Source: an uncultured Verrucomicrobiota bacterium (lineage in GTDB: Bacteria; Verrucomicrobiota; Verrucomicrobiia; Limisphaerales; CAIQOK01). Taken from it: 41,086 nucleotides of DNA. Made by a program: the position numbers and the translations under genes. How positions within the stretch are numbered: position 1 is the first letter of the stretch; each line of letters opens with the position of its first letter. The notes below the pieces were generated by a model. It saw only the letters and a program-made list of their open reading frames with translations, was not told where the DNA came from and did not search any database. Positions 34,141 to 41,086 of this stretch are shown piece by piece. The stretch is from positions 1 through 41,086 of the forward strand of contig CAIQOK010000176.1 of assembly GCA_903873415.1 (NCBI GenBank). The letters are read 5' to 3'.

Positions 34141-35469
34141 ATGAACACCCGAGAAACCCTGACACTGCTCCGGGCCCATGAATCGCGCAACGTGCTCTTC
34201 ACCGAACCCGACGGGTCCTGGCCGATTGTCTGGAGACGCGCTCGCGGCGTTCATGTCTGGGATGCCGAAGGCAGAAAGTATCTCGATCTTACCGCCGCCT
34301 TCGGTGTGGCCGCCGCCGGCCATGCCAATCCAGCCGTTGTAAAAGCAGGACAAAGACAAATGTCCCGGCTGCTTCATGCGATGGGCGATGTGCATCCCCA
34401 CGAACTCAAGGCCCGGCTTGCCAGGGAATTGAGCCGGATCACCTTTGAACGCTGGAACAGGACAAGGATTCGGCTCACGGGTAAAGTCATTTTCTGCAAT
34501 TCAGGCTTCGAGGCTGTGGAGGCAGCGCTCAAAACCGCCCTGCTCGCCACCGGCAAACGCGAAGTTCTGGCTTTTGAAGGTGGCTATCACGGCCTAGGCT
34601 ACGGTGCTCTCAACGCCACTCATCGGGATTTATTCCGCAAACCCTTTCAGAACCAGCTGGGTAACTTCGGCCATTTCGTCCCATTCCCGAAACGCCCACA
34701 GGATCTGGTCCCCCTCGAAAAATCAATTCGCCGCCTCCTCCAACGCAAAAAAACCGGCGCCATTCTGGTTGAACCGATTCAGGCTCGCGGAGGCATTCAG
34801 GTGCCGCCCCCGGAATTTCTGCCGCTGCTGCGAAAACTCTGTGATGCGCACGGCGCTCTGCTGCTGTTGGATGAGATCTACACCGGCTTTGGCCGCACCG
34901 GAAAATGGTTCGCTTGCGAACACTCCGGTGTAATACCCGACCTCATCTGCCTGGGCAAAGCCCTCACCGGCGGGTTCCCTTTATCAGCCTGTGTCGGCCG
35001 GGCGGATGTGATGGATGCCGCCTGGCCCGCTTCGGATGGAGAGTCGATGCATACCAGCACTTTCCTCGGGCACCCGGTGGGCTGCGCCATGGCCTTGGCC
35101 CAGATCGCTGAGATCGACCGCCTGCACCTCTGCGAGCGCAGCGCCAAGCTGGGTGAATTTCTACTGGCCGAGCTGGCCTCCCTGAACACCTCGAAAACCG
35201 GCGTTCAAACTTCGGTCCGTGGTTTGGGACTGATGGCAGGAGTGGAGTTGACCCGCAAAGACGGGCAACCAGCCACCGCACGGGCCTTGGATGCCATCAA
35301 ACACCTGCTTCAGGCAGGCTATGTTTTTCTCCCGGAAGGCGAGCATGGCAACATCCTCGGCCTCACACCCCCATTGACCATTACCCAGTCACAGCTGCGC
35401 TTGTCCGTGGCTGCACTCAACTCGGCTTTGACCCGACCCACCCTCCGCCGCCCCCTACCACTTTCATGA
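34141..35469 (+). CDS. Class III PLP-dependent aminotransferase (acetylornithine/GABA aminotransferase-like)
   Basis: Fold-type I aminotransferase of 442 residues. Motifs: KYLDLTAAFGVAAAGHANP, FCNSGFEAVEAALKTALLAT (phosphate-binding), FEGGYHGLGYGALNAT, ILVEPIQARGGI, LLLLDEIYTGFGRTGKWFACEH with the PLP aspartate, LICLGKALTGGFPLSACVG with the Schiff-base lysine, and HTSTFLGHPVGCAMALA. The Gly-His-x-x (FLGHPVGCA) and YTGFGRTG patterns fit the omega-aminotransferase group that includes ArgD and GabT; the substrate cannot be fixed. ATG 34141 is preferred; the open frame upstream overlaps queE. The stop overlaps the rsmA start (ATGA). Confidence 0.9.
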   Translation: MNTRETLTLLRAHESRNVLFTEPDGSWPIVWRRARGVHVWDAEGRKYLDLTAAFGVAAAGHANPAVVKAGQRQMSRLLHAMGDVHPHELKARLARELSRITFERWNRTRIRLTGKVIFCNSGFEAVEAALKTALLATGKREVLAFEGGYHGLGYGALNATHRDLFRKPFQNQLGNFGHFVPFPKRPQDLVPLEKSIRRLLQRKKTGAILVEPIQARGGIQVPPPEFLPLLRKLCDAHGALLLLDEIYTGFGRTGKWFACEHSGVIPDLICLGKALTGGFPLSACVGRADVMDAAWPASDGESMHTSTFLGHPVGCAMALAQIAEIDRLHLCERSAKLGEFLLAELASLNTSKTGVQTSVRGLGLMAGVELTRKDGQPATARALDAIKHLLQAGYVFLPEGEHGNILGLTPPLTITQSQLRLSVAALNSALTRPTLRRPLPLS

Positions 35470-36299
35470 CTCTCAACGAAATGCGCGAACTGCTGACCAA
35501 GCGCAACATCCAATTGACGCGATCCCTCGGCCAGAATTTCCTCCATGACGGCAATCAACTCCGCCGCATCGTCGACTCGGCCGATCTCACCGCAACCGAT
35601 AAAGTGCTCGAGATCGGCCCAGGGCTGGGACCCCTGACCGAGCTGCTGCTCGCAAAGAGCGCCGAGGTTCTGGCCATCGAAAAAGACGGACGCCTCGTCG
35701 ATGTCCTAAACCACCGCTTCGCCGCCGACTCGCGGTTGACCCTGCTGCACGACGACGCCCTCGATCTCGTGAAGCACGAACCCCGCGACTGGACGGACTG
35801 GAAGCTGGTGGCCAATCTCCCCTACTCTGTCGCCTCGCCCATTCTTGTGGAACTGGCGCAGTCGCACCAACGCCCCAAGCGCATGGTGGTCACCCTCCAG
35901 CTCGAAGTGGCCCGCCGCCTCATGGCCTTGGCCGATGAAGACGATTACGGACTCCTCACCTTGCTGGTGCAACTGGACTATGAAGCCCGGAGCTGGTTCA
36001 AGATTCCTGCGGAATGTTTCTTCCCCGCACCCGATGTGGAGTCGGCCTGCGTGGTCCTGATTCGCCGAGAACAACCGCTCCTGCCGGAAACGCTTCGACC
36101 CGGGTTTGTGAAGATGGTGAAACGCGCCTTTTCGCAACGCCGCAAGATGATGCTCAAACTCCTCAAGCAGGATTGGGCTCAGGACAAACTGGTGGCAGCC
36201 TTCACCGAATTGAACATCTCCCTTCAGGAACGCGCGGAAAAACTCAGCTTGCAACAATTCGTCGCCCTCGCAAAACTATTGATTCCCGAGGGCGCCTGA
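35466..36299 (+). CDS. rsmA: 16S rRNA dimethyladenosine methyltransferase RsmA/KsgA
   Basis: Dimethylates two adjacent adenosines in the 3' hairpin of 16S rRNA during small-subunit maturation. At 277 residues it has family length. N-terminal RSLGQNFLHDGNQLRRIV, SAM motif I VLEIGPGLGPLTELLL (47-62), acidic motif IEKDGRLV, the catalytic NLPY at 117-120 followed by SVASPIL, and the C-terminal domain with VKRAFSQRRKMMLKLL. Translationally coupled to the aminotransferase (overlap ATGA). Confidence 0.96.
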   Translation: MTLNEMRELLTKRNIQLTRSLGQNFLHDGNQLRRIVDSADLTATDKVLEIGPGLGPLTELLLAKSAEVLAIEKDGRLVDVLNHRFAADSRLTLLHDDALDLVKHEPRDWTDWKLVANLPYSVASPILVELAQSHQRPKRMVVTLQLEVARRLMALADEDDYGLLTLLVQLDYEARSWFKIPAECFFPAPDVESACVVLIRREQPLLPETLRPGFVKMVKRAFSQRRKMMLKLLKQDWAQDKLVAAFTELNISLQERAEKLSLQQFVALAKLLIPEGA

Positions 36300-36360
36300 T
36301 AACCACCCGGCAAGAGTAGGGTCACACATTGCTGCCGCGCGTCGGCGGCTCACAGCCCGA

Positions 36361-36891
36361 CTAGAACTGATCCTCCTTGTCCTTGAACAGCACGTTGAAC
36401 GTGGTCAGCGACCCGTAGCACCGCGTCAGATACTGCTGCATCTCCACCTTCTCGCCATCAGAGAGTTTCTCGTGGGCGTTGATCTTCTGTTCCAGCACGC
36501 GCAGCTGGTTGCGGATCATAACCACCTTGTGAAAAAAGGTTTCCAACGGCACGTCCTTGGTCAGGAGCGTGGGATCGGCGGGATGCAAGACCGCCTTGCC
36601 GCCATGCCATCGGGCGCCAAGCAATTCAACCACCGCATCGGGCTTCTCCAGCCCCAACTTGCGCACGGCCGCATCGAGCGTCTGCTCCACAAATAGCTTG
36701 AGCGGCATTTCCAGACCGGTGACCGCCGCCTGAGGCTCGGCGGGTGCCAAACCGGCGGCTTCCGGGGAAACCGTCCGCTTGCCTTCGGCAAACAGTATTT
36801 CGGCCGCGGCTTCAGAAATACTTTTCACCACCCCCAGCCCATACTGCGGGTGGCGCACATTCATACCGACATGCAACACTTCTATCTTCAT
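36361..36891 (-). CDS. CarD-like N-terminal domain protein of unknown function
   Basis: Predicted cytosolic protein of 176 residues. The N-terminal 45 residues (VLHVGMNVRHPQYGLGVVKSISEAAAEILFAEGKRTVSP) look like the small Tudor-like fold of CarD/TRCF and UvrD C-termini (V-x-H-x-x-F/Y-G-x-G-x-V). A Pro/Ala-rich linker leads to a helical part with DAAVRKLGLEKPDAVVELLGARWHGG, then PLETFFHKVVMIRNQLRVLEQKINAHEKLSD and a C-terminal helix. The second domain is not CarD-like and I do not recognise it. Divergent from rnhB, convergent with rsmA. A link to transcription or DNA repair is only suggested by the N-terminal fold. Confidence 0.65.
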   Translation of the reverse strand: MKIEVLHVGMNVRHPQYGLGVVKSISEAAAEILFAEGKRTVSPEAAGLAPAEPQAAVTGLEMPLKLFVEQTLDAAVRKLGLEKPDAVVELLGARWHGGKAVLHPADPTLLTKDVPLETFFHKVVMIRNQLRVLEQKINAHEKLSDGEKVEMQQYLTRCYGSLTTFNVLFKDKEDQF

Positions 36892-36983
36892 GAGGAAACC
36901 TTAACCGCGGATCCTCCGGGATGCACCCCGATTTTTCACGGGTTTTTCAGGGTTTTTTATTGCCACCAACCACATAGACCGCC

Positions 36984-37655
36984 ATGGTGACTCCCATCGC
37001 AATGCCCGCCAAACGTGCCGACCGCCTTGAATTTGAATGCCTGCTCTGGCGCCGCAAAGTCGCCCTGGTGGCAGGCGTTGACGAGGCGGGGCGAGGCCCC
37101 CTGGCCGGCCCGGTCGTCGCCGCAGCCGTCATCCTGCCGGCGCACTGGCTCGAACCGGGAATAGAAACCCAACTGCGCGACCTGACCGATTCCAAACAAC
37201 TCACCGAGGCGCAGCGCGAATCGTTTTTCGACATTCTTTCCAACCACCCCCAAATCCGCCACGCCATCGCTGTGGTCGATTCAAAAACCATCGACCAAAT
37301 CAACATCCTCCAAGCAACGCATCGGGCTATGAACGCAGCCTTGGCCAAACTCAAACCCGCACCAGAGCACGTTCTGGTGGATGGACGGGCGGTCAAAACC
37401 ATGCGCTTTCCCCAGACCGCCTTGATAAAGGGCGATTCCCTCAGCTACTCCATCGCCGCCGCCAGTGTTCTGGCCAAAGTGACCCGCGACCGCATGATGC
37501 TGCAATACGAAGCGCAATTCCCCGGATACGGTTTTGCCAGGCACAAGGGCTACGGCACGACCAACCATTTGGAGGCCCTCCAGAAAATGGGCCCCTGTCC
37601 CATCCACCGCCGCAGCTTCGCCCCGATCCGACAGGAAGAGCCGCGCTTGTTTTAA
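36984..37655 (+). CDS. rnhB: Ribonuclease HII
   Basis: Cleaves RNA in RNA-DNA hybrids and at single ribonucleotides in DNA. The 223-residue protein has VAGVDEAGRGPLAGPVVAAAV with catalytic D33 and E34, DSKQLTEAQRE, the third acidic site in VLVDGRAVKTM (D133), and the later SYSIAAASVLAKVTRDRMM. The C-terminal KGYGTTNHLEALQKMGPCPIHRRSFAP is typical of RNase HII. A second ATG six codons in (37002) may be the true start; the first is kept. Confidence 0.95.
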   Translation: MVTPIAMPAKRADRLEFECLLWRRKVALVAGVDEAGRGPLAGPVVAAAVILPAHWLEPGIETQLRDLTDSKQLTEAQRESFFDILSNHPQIRHAIAVVDSKTIDQINILQATHRAMNAALAKLKPAPEHVLVDGRAVKTMRFPQTALIKGDSLSYSIAAASVLAKVTRDRMMLQYEAQFPGYGFARHKGYGTTNHLEALQKMGPCPIHRRSFAPIRQEEPRLF

Positions 37656-38240
37656 CCCCAGGTCATCCCCCCTGCCAGCCCGCCAAACCCCATTCCCCAA
37701 CCTTGATAACAACCGCCTCCCTCATGCCAGCTTCTCCGCTCCATCCCCCTGCGCCCGAGGACGGGCGCACTCCGGAATGGATTGCCGCGTTGGAGTGTGC
37801 ACTTGGACACCCCCGCGGATCCGAAGGAGCAAACCCGTCCCACCGCCCAACACTCTAAAAACGCTGATCGGATCGGATCGTGCGATTGCTCTGGAAACAC
37901 GCCATTTCCCCGGACAGACCGGAAAAATCCGGTTTTCCAAAAAAACGGAAAAGGCAAAATTGCTGGATTCAGATGGATTATAACCGAATTCACCAGTTTA
38001 AAACCGAATTTGAACCTGCAAAGTTGACGGTAGAGAATCTTGGCGCTTTGCGATCCCAGAAGCACCTCCTCACGTTGGCGGCCACAGGACGGGGAAACAC
38101 CTCATCGCGCACAAAACCAATCTCTTTGGCGCACGGCGTAAGAAGTGCCTGATGTTCGGTGCAAACCCCTCGAAGTAACAGGGGTTGAAGCCGGGTTTGA
38201 CCCATCTCTGACCTTTACTGGTTTAGATCTCAGATTTGGT
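37656..38240. other. 585-nt region without a recognisable gene
   Basis: Open frames on both strands here are short, overlap each other and show no protein pattern. The composition falls from GC-rich to A-rich around 37900-38020. A small inverted repeat (accgg/ccggt followed by tttt) lies at 37918-37936 and a second hairpin at 38162-38187; the second may end the minus-strand gene at 38241. Confidence 0.5.
38162..38187 (-). terminator. Possible terminator downstream of the secreted-protein gene
   Basis: Inverted repeat caaacccct / aggggttg with a 9-nt loop, 54 nt after the stop codon of the minus-strand gene at 38241. The T-run on the minus strand is only three bases, so the call is weak. Confidence 0.35.
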
Positions 38241-38798
38241 CTACGGACTGCTCAGTCGGAAGAACAAATTCCCCGACGCCTGCTTGATCGTAACACTACT
38301 AATGCCGTTGGCGGTGGTCACTGTAAATCCGCTCCCCACCCAGCCACCCGGGTTAGCCGGGTTCGCGTTCTGTTGCAATGTGTAGCTCCCCGTTGCGGGC
38401 CACGAGATGGTGACACTGTTCCCGCCATGCGTCAGGGTCAGGTTGGACAGGCCTGCGGTCTGGATCACCTGAATAAGAGACCAAAAACCACCCGTAAGGG
38501 AATAGATCCCGCCAGACATGGATGCGGCGGCATCCGGCTGACCGAGGGTGCCGCTGACTTGGTATACACCGCCCGTGCTAGTCCCACCCCCGCCGGCAAT
38601 CTTGTAGTAGTCCACCGAGTAGGTCTGGGCTGAAGCGAAACAGCTGAAAGTAAAAAGGAGAAAACAGAAAAGGAACAGTTGCGTGAAGACACCGACACAC
38701 ACGAGTCGGGCGTGGACTCCGTTGCGCGGCCCGGCGGGCAATGGAATGCCAGCCCTGCCTTCCAATCCATCCGTCACCTTAATTTCTTTTATCTTCAT
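38241..38798 (-). CDS. Secreted protein with C-terminal small beta-rich domain
   Basis: Predicted exported protein of 185 residues. The N-terminus is long and basic (about 35 residues, starting MKIKEIKVTDGLEGRAG), followed by a strongly hydrophobic helix (about 36-56, QLFLFCFLLFTFSCFASA) ending in an A-S-A signal-peptidase site. The mature part begins QTYSVDYYKIAGGGGTSTGG, has VSGTLGQPDAA and LTGGFWS, then LTLTHGGNSVTISWPATGSYTLQQ and ends LFFRLSSP. The last about 85 residues resemble a small C-terminal domain seen on many Verrucomicrobiota surface proteins (from memory). ATG 38798 has an agaggg site before it; the frame is open further upstream. The 5' part is repeated upstream at 38953-39182. 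Function unknown. Confidence 0.7.
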   Translation of the reverse strand: MKIKEIKVTDGLEGRAGIPLPAGPRNGVHARLVCVGVFTQLFLFCFLLFTFSCFASAQTYSVDYYKIAGGGGTSTGGVYQVSGTLGQPDAAASMSGGIYSLTGGFWSLIQVIQTAGLSNLTLTHGGNSVTISWPATGSYTLQQNANPANPGGWVGSGFTVTTANGISSVTIKQASGNLFFRLSSP

Positions 38799-38870
38799 TT
38801 TGCCCTCTTGATTAGGGGTTTGTTCAGAAACGAAGGCGCGCAGACTTCGCCGGGATCTCCTGACTTCTGG
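38641..38870. repeat. Direct repeat copy A (leader and signal peptide of the secreted protein)
   Basis: This 230-bp segment aligns without gaps to 38953-39182 at an offset of exactly 312 bp. Well-conserved anchors are ccttccaatccat (38758 and 39070) and aatttctttt. In minus-strand orientation the copy covers the upstream leader, the ATG at 38798 and the codons up to the end of the signal peptide. Confidence 0.85.
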
Positions 38871-38936
38871 CACCGGACTGCCTGAGCAAACCGGTAAGGG
38901 CGCACACGCCACCCCTAGCTAGCCAAGGAACGCTGA

Positions 38937-39110
38937 TTATCCTATAACAGCCCACTGAAGACCCAAAGCCGAAAATGGAAAGCAGAACAACCGCGCAGAA
39001 ACGCCGATGCACAAGGGCCGGGCGCGGACTCCATTCTGCGCCGCGACGGGCAACGCAGTGCCCACGCTGCCTTCCAATCCATCTTTGACTTGAATTTCTT
39101 TTGTTTCCAT
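38937..39110 (-). pseudogene. Truncated paralogue of the secreted-protein N-terminus
   Basis: A 57-residue frame starting METKEIQVKDGLEGSVG parallels the first residues of the neighbouring secreted protein (MKIKEIKVTDGLEGRAG) through LCIGVSARLFCF and then ends after LGLQWAVIG. The mature domain is absent. It may be a remnant of a lost tandem gene, a small peptide, or just the translated part of a repeated leader element. The upstream sequence is conserved about as well as the coding part, which argues against a simple coding constraint. Confidence 0.6.
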
Positions 39111-39182
39111 TTTGCAATCTTGATCCGGGATTTTATCCGAAACTACGGCGTGCAGGCTTCGCGGGGATCTTCTAGCTGCGGA
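38953..39182. repeat. Direct repeat copy B (diverged second leader)
   Basis: Second copy of the 230-bp segment, diverged by many substitutions but without indels by eye. It carries the equivalent ATG at 39110. Similarity stops at about the point where the signal peptide ends in copy A; the mature-protein part is missing. Confidence 0.85.
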
Positions 39183-39329
39183 CGTTGGGCTATCCCAATA
39201 GCGCGGTATCGACACGCGCGCCGCCACCTCGGCGGCTACAGGACCTTTTCTGTGGCGCACGGCACCAAGCAAGCCGTAGCGGTCTGGATCGGTGTTGCCA
39301 GAGCATTCATCGGTCTTTAGCCTCTGGCC

Positions 39330-40670
39330 ATGCCTACTAAAAGACGGATTTATCCCGCACTTCTAGCGTTACTCTGGTGTCTGGCTCCACTCCCCAAGAC
39401 CCGAGCAGGGTTGCCTGAGAAGCCGAACCTGATCTTCATCCTCTGCGACGACCTCAGCATGGGTGACCTCGGCTGCTTCGGCCAAAAGAAGATTCAGACG
39501 CCCAACATCGACCGGATGGCCACCGAGGGAACACGTTTCACACAGCTCTACAGCGGGACGAGCGTCTGCGCTCCGGCCCGATGTTCATTGATGACCGGCC
39601 TGCACCTCGGGCATGCGGCGATCCGGGCAAACCGTGAGCTCAAGCCCGAGGGACAGTATCCGCTGCCATCAGGCACTTTCACCGTGGCGCAACTCCTCAA
39701 GAGCGCCGGATACACCACCGCCTGCATTGGCAAGTGGGGACTGGGCATGTTCGACACCACCGGCTCCCCGCTGAAGCTTGGATTTGACCATTTCTACGGC
39801 TACAACTGTCAGCGCCATGCCCACGATTACTTTCCGACCTATCTCTACAATGAGTCAGTCCGCTTTCCGCTGGACGGAAAAACCTATTCGCAAAACCTGA
39901 TCGCCGACGACGCGATCGCTTGGGTAAGGAAGTCCAGAAGCCAGCCCTTTTTCCTCTATTACGCCATTACCCTCCCGCATGCCAATTATGAGATCGACGA
40001 CCTCGGCATCTATGCAAACCGGGATTGGGCGAAAGTGGAGAAGACTTATGCAGCCATGGTTACCCGACTCGATAGGGATGTGGGCAGACTTCTCGGGCTG
40101 CTCAAGGAACTAAAACTCGACGAGAAGACCCTGGTCATCCTGAGCGCCGGGGACAACGGTTCCGCCTTCGATCCGAAGTCCGGGCCCGGGACCTTTTTCG
40201 CCCAATCCCACGGGCTGCGAGGTGCCAAGCGCACAATGTATGAAGGGGGGTTGCGCCAAGGCGGAATTGTCTGCTGTCCCGGCATTGTGCCGGCCGGCAG
40301 AGTGAGCGACGAGCCCTGGGCTTTCTGGGATTTCCTCCCCACCGCCGCCCAATTGTCCGGCGCACCGCTGCCGGCCGGCAGGCATTTCGACGGCTATTCC
40401 GTGGTGCCGCTTCTGACGGGCGGCGCTGCGCCCGAGCGGAATTTTTTCTACTGGGAACTGCACGAACCCCATTTCATGCAAGCCTTGCGGTCGGGCGATT
40501 GGAAAATCGTCAAGCCCTCGCCTCAAAACCCCGCGGAGCTTTATGACCTCCGGCACGATCCCGGCGAACGAACCAATCTGGCCGGCCGTGAACCAGATCG
40601 GCTCAAGCAGCTCACCAAGCTCATGGTTGGGGCCCGGGTGAATTCGCCCGACTGGCACACGCAGCCGTGA
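39330..40670 (+). CDS. Secreted sulfatase (formylglycine-dependent arylsulfatase family)
   Basis: Predicted exported hydrolase of sulfate esters, 446 residues, with a signal peptide of about 26 residues (ALLALLWCLAPLPKTRAG). Alkaline-phosphatase-like fold: NLIFILCDDLSMGDLGCFG carries the metal aspartates (D40, D41). The formylglycine motif C80-A-P-A-R84 in GTSVCAPARCSLMTG is intact, then TACIGKWGLGMF with the conserved lysine, and VILSAGDNGSAFD with the Asp-Asn metal ligands. The C-terminal part has DGYSVVPLLTG and ELYDLRHDPGERTNLA, as in arylsulfatase A-like enzymes. It needs a sulfatase-maturating enzyme encoded elsewhere. The sulfated substrate (for example an algal or host glycan) is unknown. 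Confidence 0.93.
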   Translation: MPTKRRIYPALLALLWCLAPLPKTRAGLPEKPNLIFILCDDLSMGDLGCFGQKKIQTPNIDRMATEGTRFTQLYSGTSVCAPARCSLMTGLHLGHAAIRANRELKPEGQYPLPSGTFTVAQLLKSAGYTTACIGKWGLGMFDTTGSPLKLGFDHFYGYNCQRHAHDYFPTYLYNESVRFPLDGKTYSQNLIADDAIAWVRKSRSQPFFLYYAITLPHANYEIDDLGIYANRDWAKVEKTYAAMVTRLDRDVGRLLGLLKELKLDEKTLVILSAGDNGSAFDPKSGPGTFFAQSHGLRGAKRTMYEGGLRQGGIVCCPGIVPAGRVSDEPWAFWDFLPTAAQLSGAPLPAGRHFDGYSVVPLLTGGAAPERNFFYWELHEPHFMQALRSGDWKIVKPSPQNPAELYDLRHDPGERTNLAGREPDRLKQLTKLMVGARVNSPDWHTQP

Positions 40671-40952
40671 AAACAACCGGCCGCCAATTGACAGCAAACC
40701 GGATGTGGCCGTTAATCTAGGCGAGTGGGAACGTTAGAAGCATACTCTTGCAGCACAACACCGAGCTGCAAAGCACAGGATCTTTAACATGGACTAAACA
40801 TTCCGGTGAAAGGACTGAACATGCCCAACGCAGCAAGGAACTCATTTCAGACAGACACAGAGCTCAACGATGGATCGTTTCGCTGCGATCCCCGGGCGCC
40901 GGTGTAAATTTCTTTCTGTAAATTGCTTTCTTTCCCTGCTGCTTCGCCCCTT
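40671..40952. other. Intergenic region between sulfatase and transposase fragment
   Basis: No gene is seen. The sequence holds a short tandem repeat at 40904-40931 and otherwise nothing recognisable; no clear terminator for the sulfatase gene was found. Confidence 0.5.
40904..40931. repeat. Two tandem 14-bp repeats
   Basis: gtaaatttctttct is followed at once by gtaaattgctttct, one mismatch. It lies about 20 bp before the transposase fragment and may be part of the end of that element. Confidence 0.7.
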
Positions 40953-41086
40953 TGGGGTGATGGCAAGCGCAGCCTGCTCGGCGTTAGCGTCGCGCTCAGC
41001 GAGGCGGAGGTCCACTGGCGGGCCTTCTTTCAAAGCCTCGTTCAGCGCGGCCTCTGCGGGGTCAAGCTCATCACCAGCGACGATCA
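40953..41086 (+). pseudogene. IS256/mutator-family transposase fragment (runs off the window)
   Basis: The frame encodes WGDGKRSLLGVSVALSEAEV followed by HWRAFFQSLVQRGLCGVKLI and TSDD at the edge. This matches the middle of mutator-type transposases, where a G-x-x-x-D-G-x-R-x-x-L-G segment precedes W-x-x-F-L-x-x-L-x-x-R-G-L-x-G-V-x-L-V-x-S-D; the final aspartate is a catalytic DDE residue. Upstream codons in this frame do not look like the N-terminal half of such a protein, which normally has about 180-190 residues before this point, so the copy seems to be 5'-truncated or internally deleted. The 3' part is outside the window. Confidence 0.72.

Noticed and set aside
36920-36962. Hairpin-like cccg/cggg with T-runs upstream of rnhB
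   Set aside because: Stem is only four pairs and it would terminate transcription entering rnhB; more likely chance in a T-rich stretch.
37652-38065. 137-codon minus-strand frame downstream of rnhB
   Set aside because: No signal peptide, domain or conserved pattern; it covers a region where composition changes, and it touches the end of rnhB.
1-41086. CRISPR arrays, tRNA and rRNA genes
   Set aside because: No regularly spaced repeats and no convincing cloverleaf or rRNA sequence were found by eye; a covariance-model scan would be needed to exclude small RNAs.

Overview
The window looks like chromosomal DNA from a GC-rich, Gram-negative, free-living bacterium, most likely a Verrucomicrobiota member (Limisphaerales/Pedosphaera-like). 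This placement is an inference. It rests on the mix of a Tat-exported sugar-isomerase-like protein, a secreted sulfatase, a BBP2-type outer-membrane barrel beside Wza/Wzc, NarL-type response regulators without kinases, an IF3 with a long acidic tail, and a secreted protein ending in a small beta-rich domain common in that group. Each end of the window lies inside an insertion-sequence transposase (IS5-type on the left, IS256/mutator-type on the right), which is what an assembly contig that stops at repeats would look like.

Layout. 1-123: right end of an IS5-family element. 186-1133: Tat-exported TIM-barrel protein. 1134-2183: about 1 kb without an intact gene, with weak traces of a decayed transposase. 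2184-4107 (minus): lipid kinase and pdxA. 4240-9067 (plus): lspA, an RluD-family pseudouridine synthase and a three-gene ABC exporter of the LolCDE/MacB type. 9330-9737 (minus): small lipoprotein. 9926-10828: larE. 10921-15192: a tightly packed type II secretion/pseudopilin cluster (F, H-, I-, J- and K-like). 15329-17480 (minus): infC, an AsmA-like membrane protein and a REC-only response regulator. 17831-22247: gltA, sucC, sucD and a YggT-like protein. 22358-23431 (minus): family 9 glycosyltransferase. 23614-25167: purH. 25179-29810 (minus): polysaccharide export operon of an outer-membrane barrel, a Wzc-like BY-kinase, a short Wza-like lipoprotein and an FHA membrane protein. 29999-31967 (minus): two NarL/FixJ-type regulators. 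32137-36299: leuB, a terminator, queE, a class III aminotransferase and rsmA. 36361-36891 (minus): CarD-like unknown. 36984-37655: rnhB. 38241-39182 (minus): a secreted protein and a diverged second copy of its leader region. 39330-40670: sulfatase. 40953-41086: IS256-type fragment.

How the genes work together. Much of the window is housekeeping: TCA cycle, purine, leucine, PLP and queuosine biosynthesis, rRNA modification, translation initiation, RNase HII and lipoprotein processing. Three modules concern the cell envelope: the ABC exporter, the pseudopilin cluster and the polysaccharide export operon. The export operon has barrel, co-polymerase/kinase and lipoprotein but no polymerase, flippase or glycosyltransferase in the same operon. 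The two adjacent NarL-type regulators are natural candidates to control it, but nothing in the sequence proves this.

I found no CRISPR array, no recognisable tRNA or rRNA gene and no complete mobile element. No wholly new system is evident. The observations most worth following are the ~230-bp duplicated leader/signal-peptide module at 38.6-39.2 kb, the FHA protein in the export operon, the UUG-initiated infC with an overlapping five-codon upstream frame (four sense codons plus stop), and the collagen-like tail on the J-like pseudopilin.
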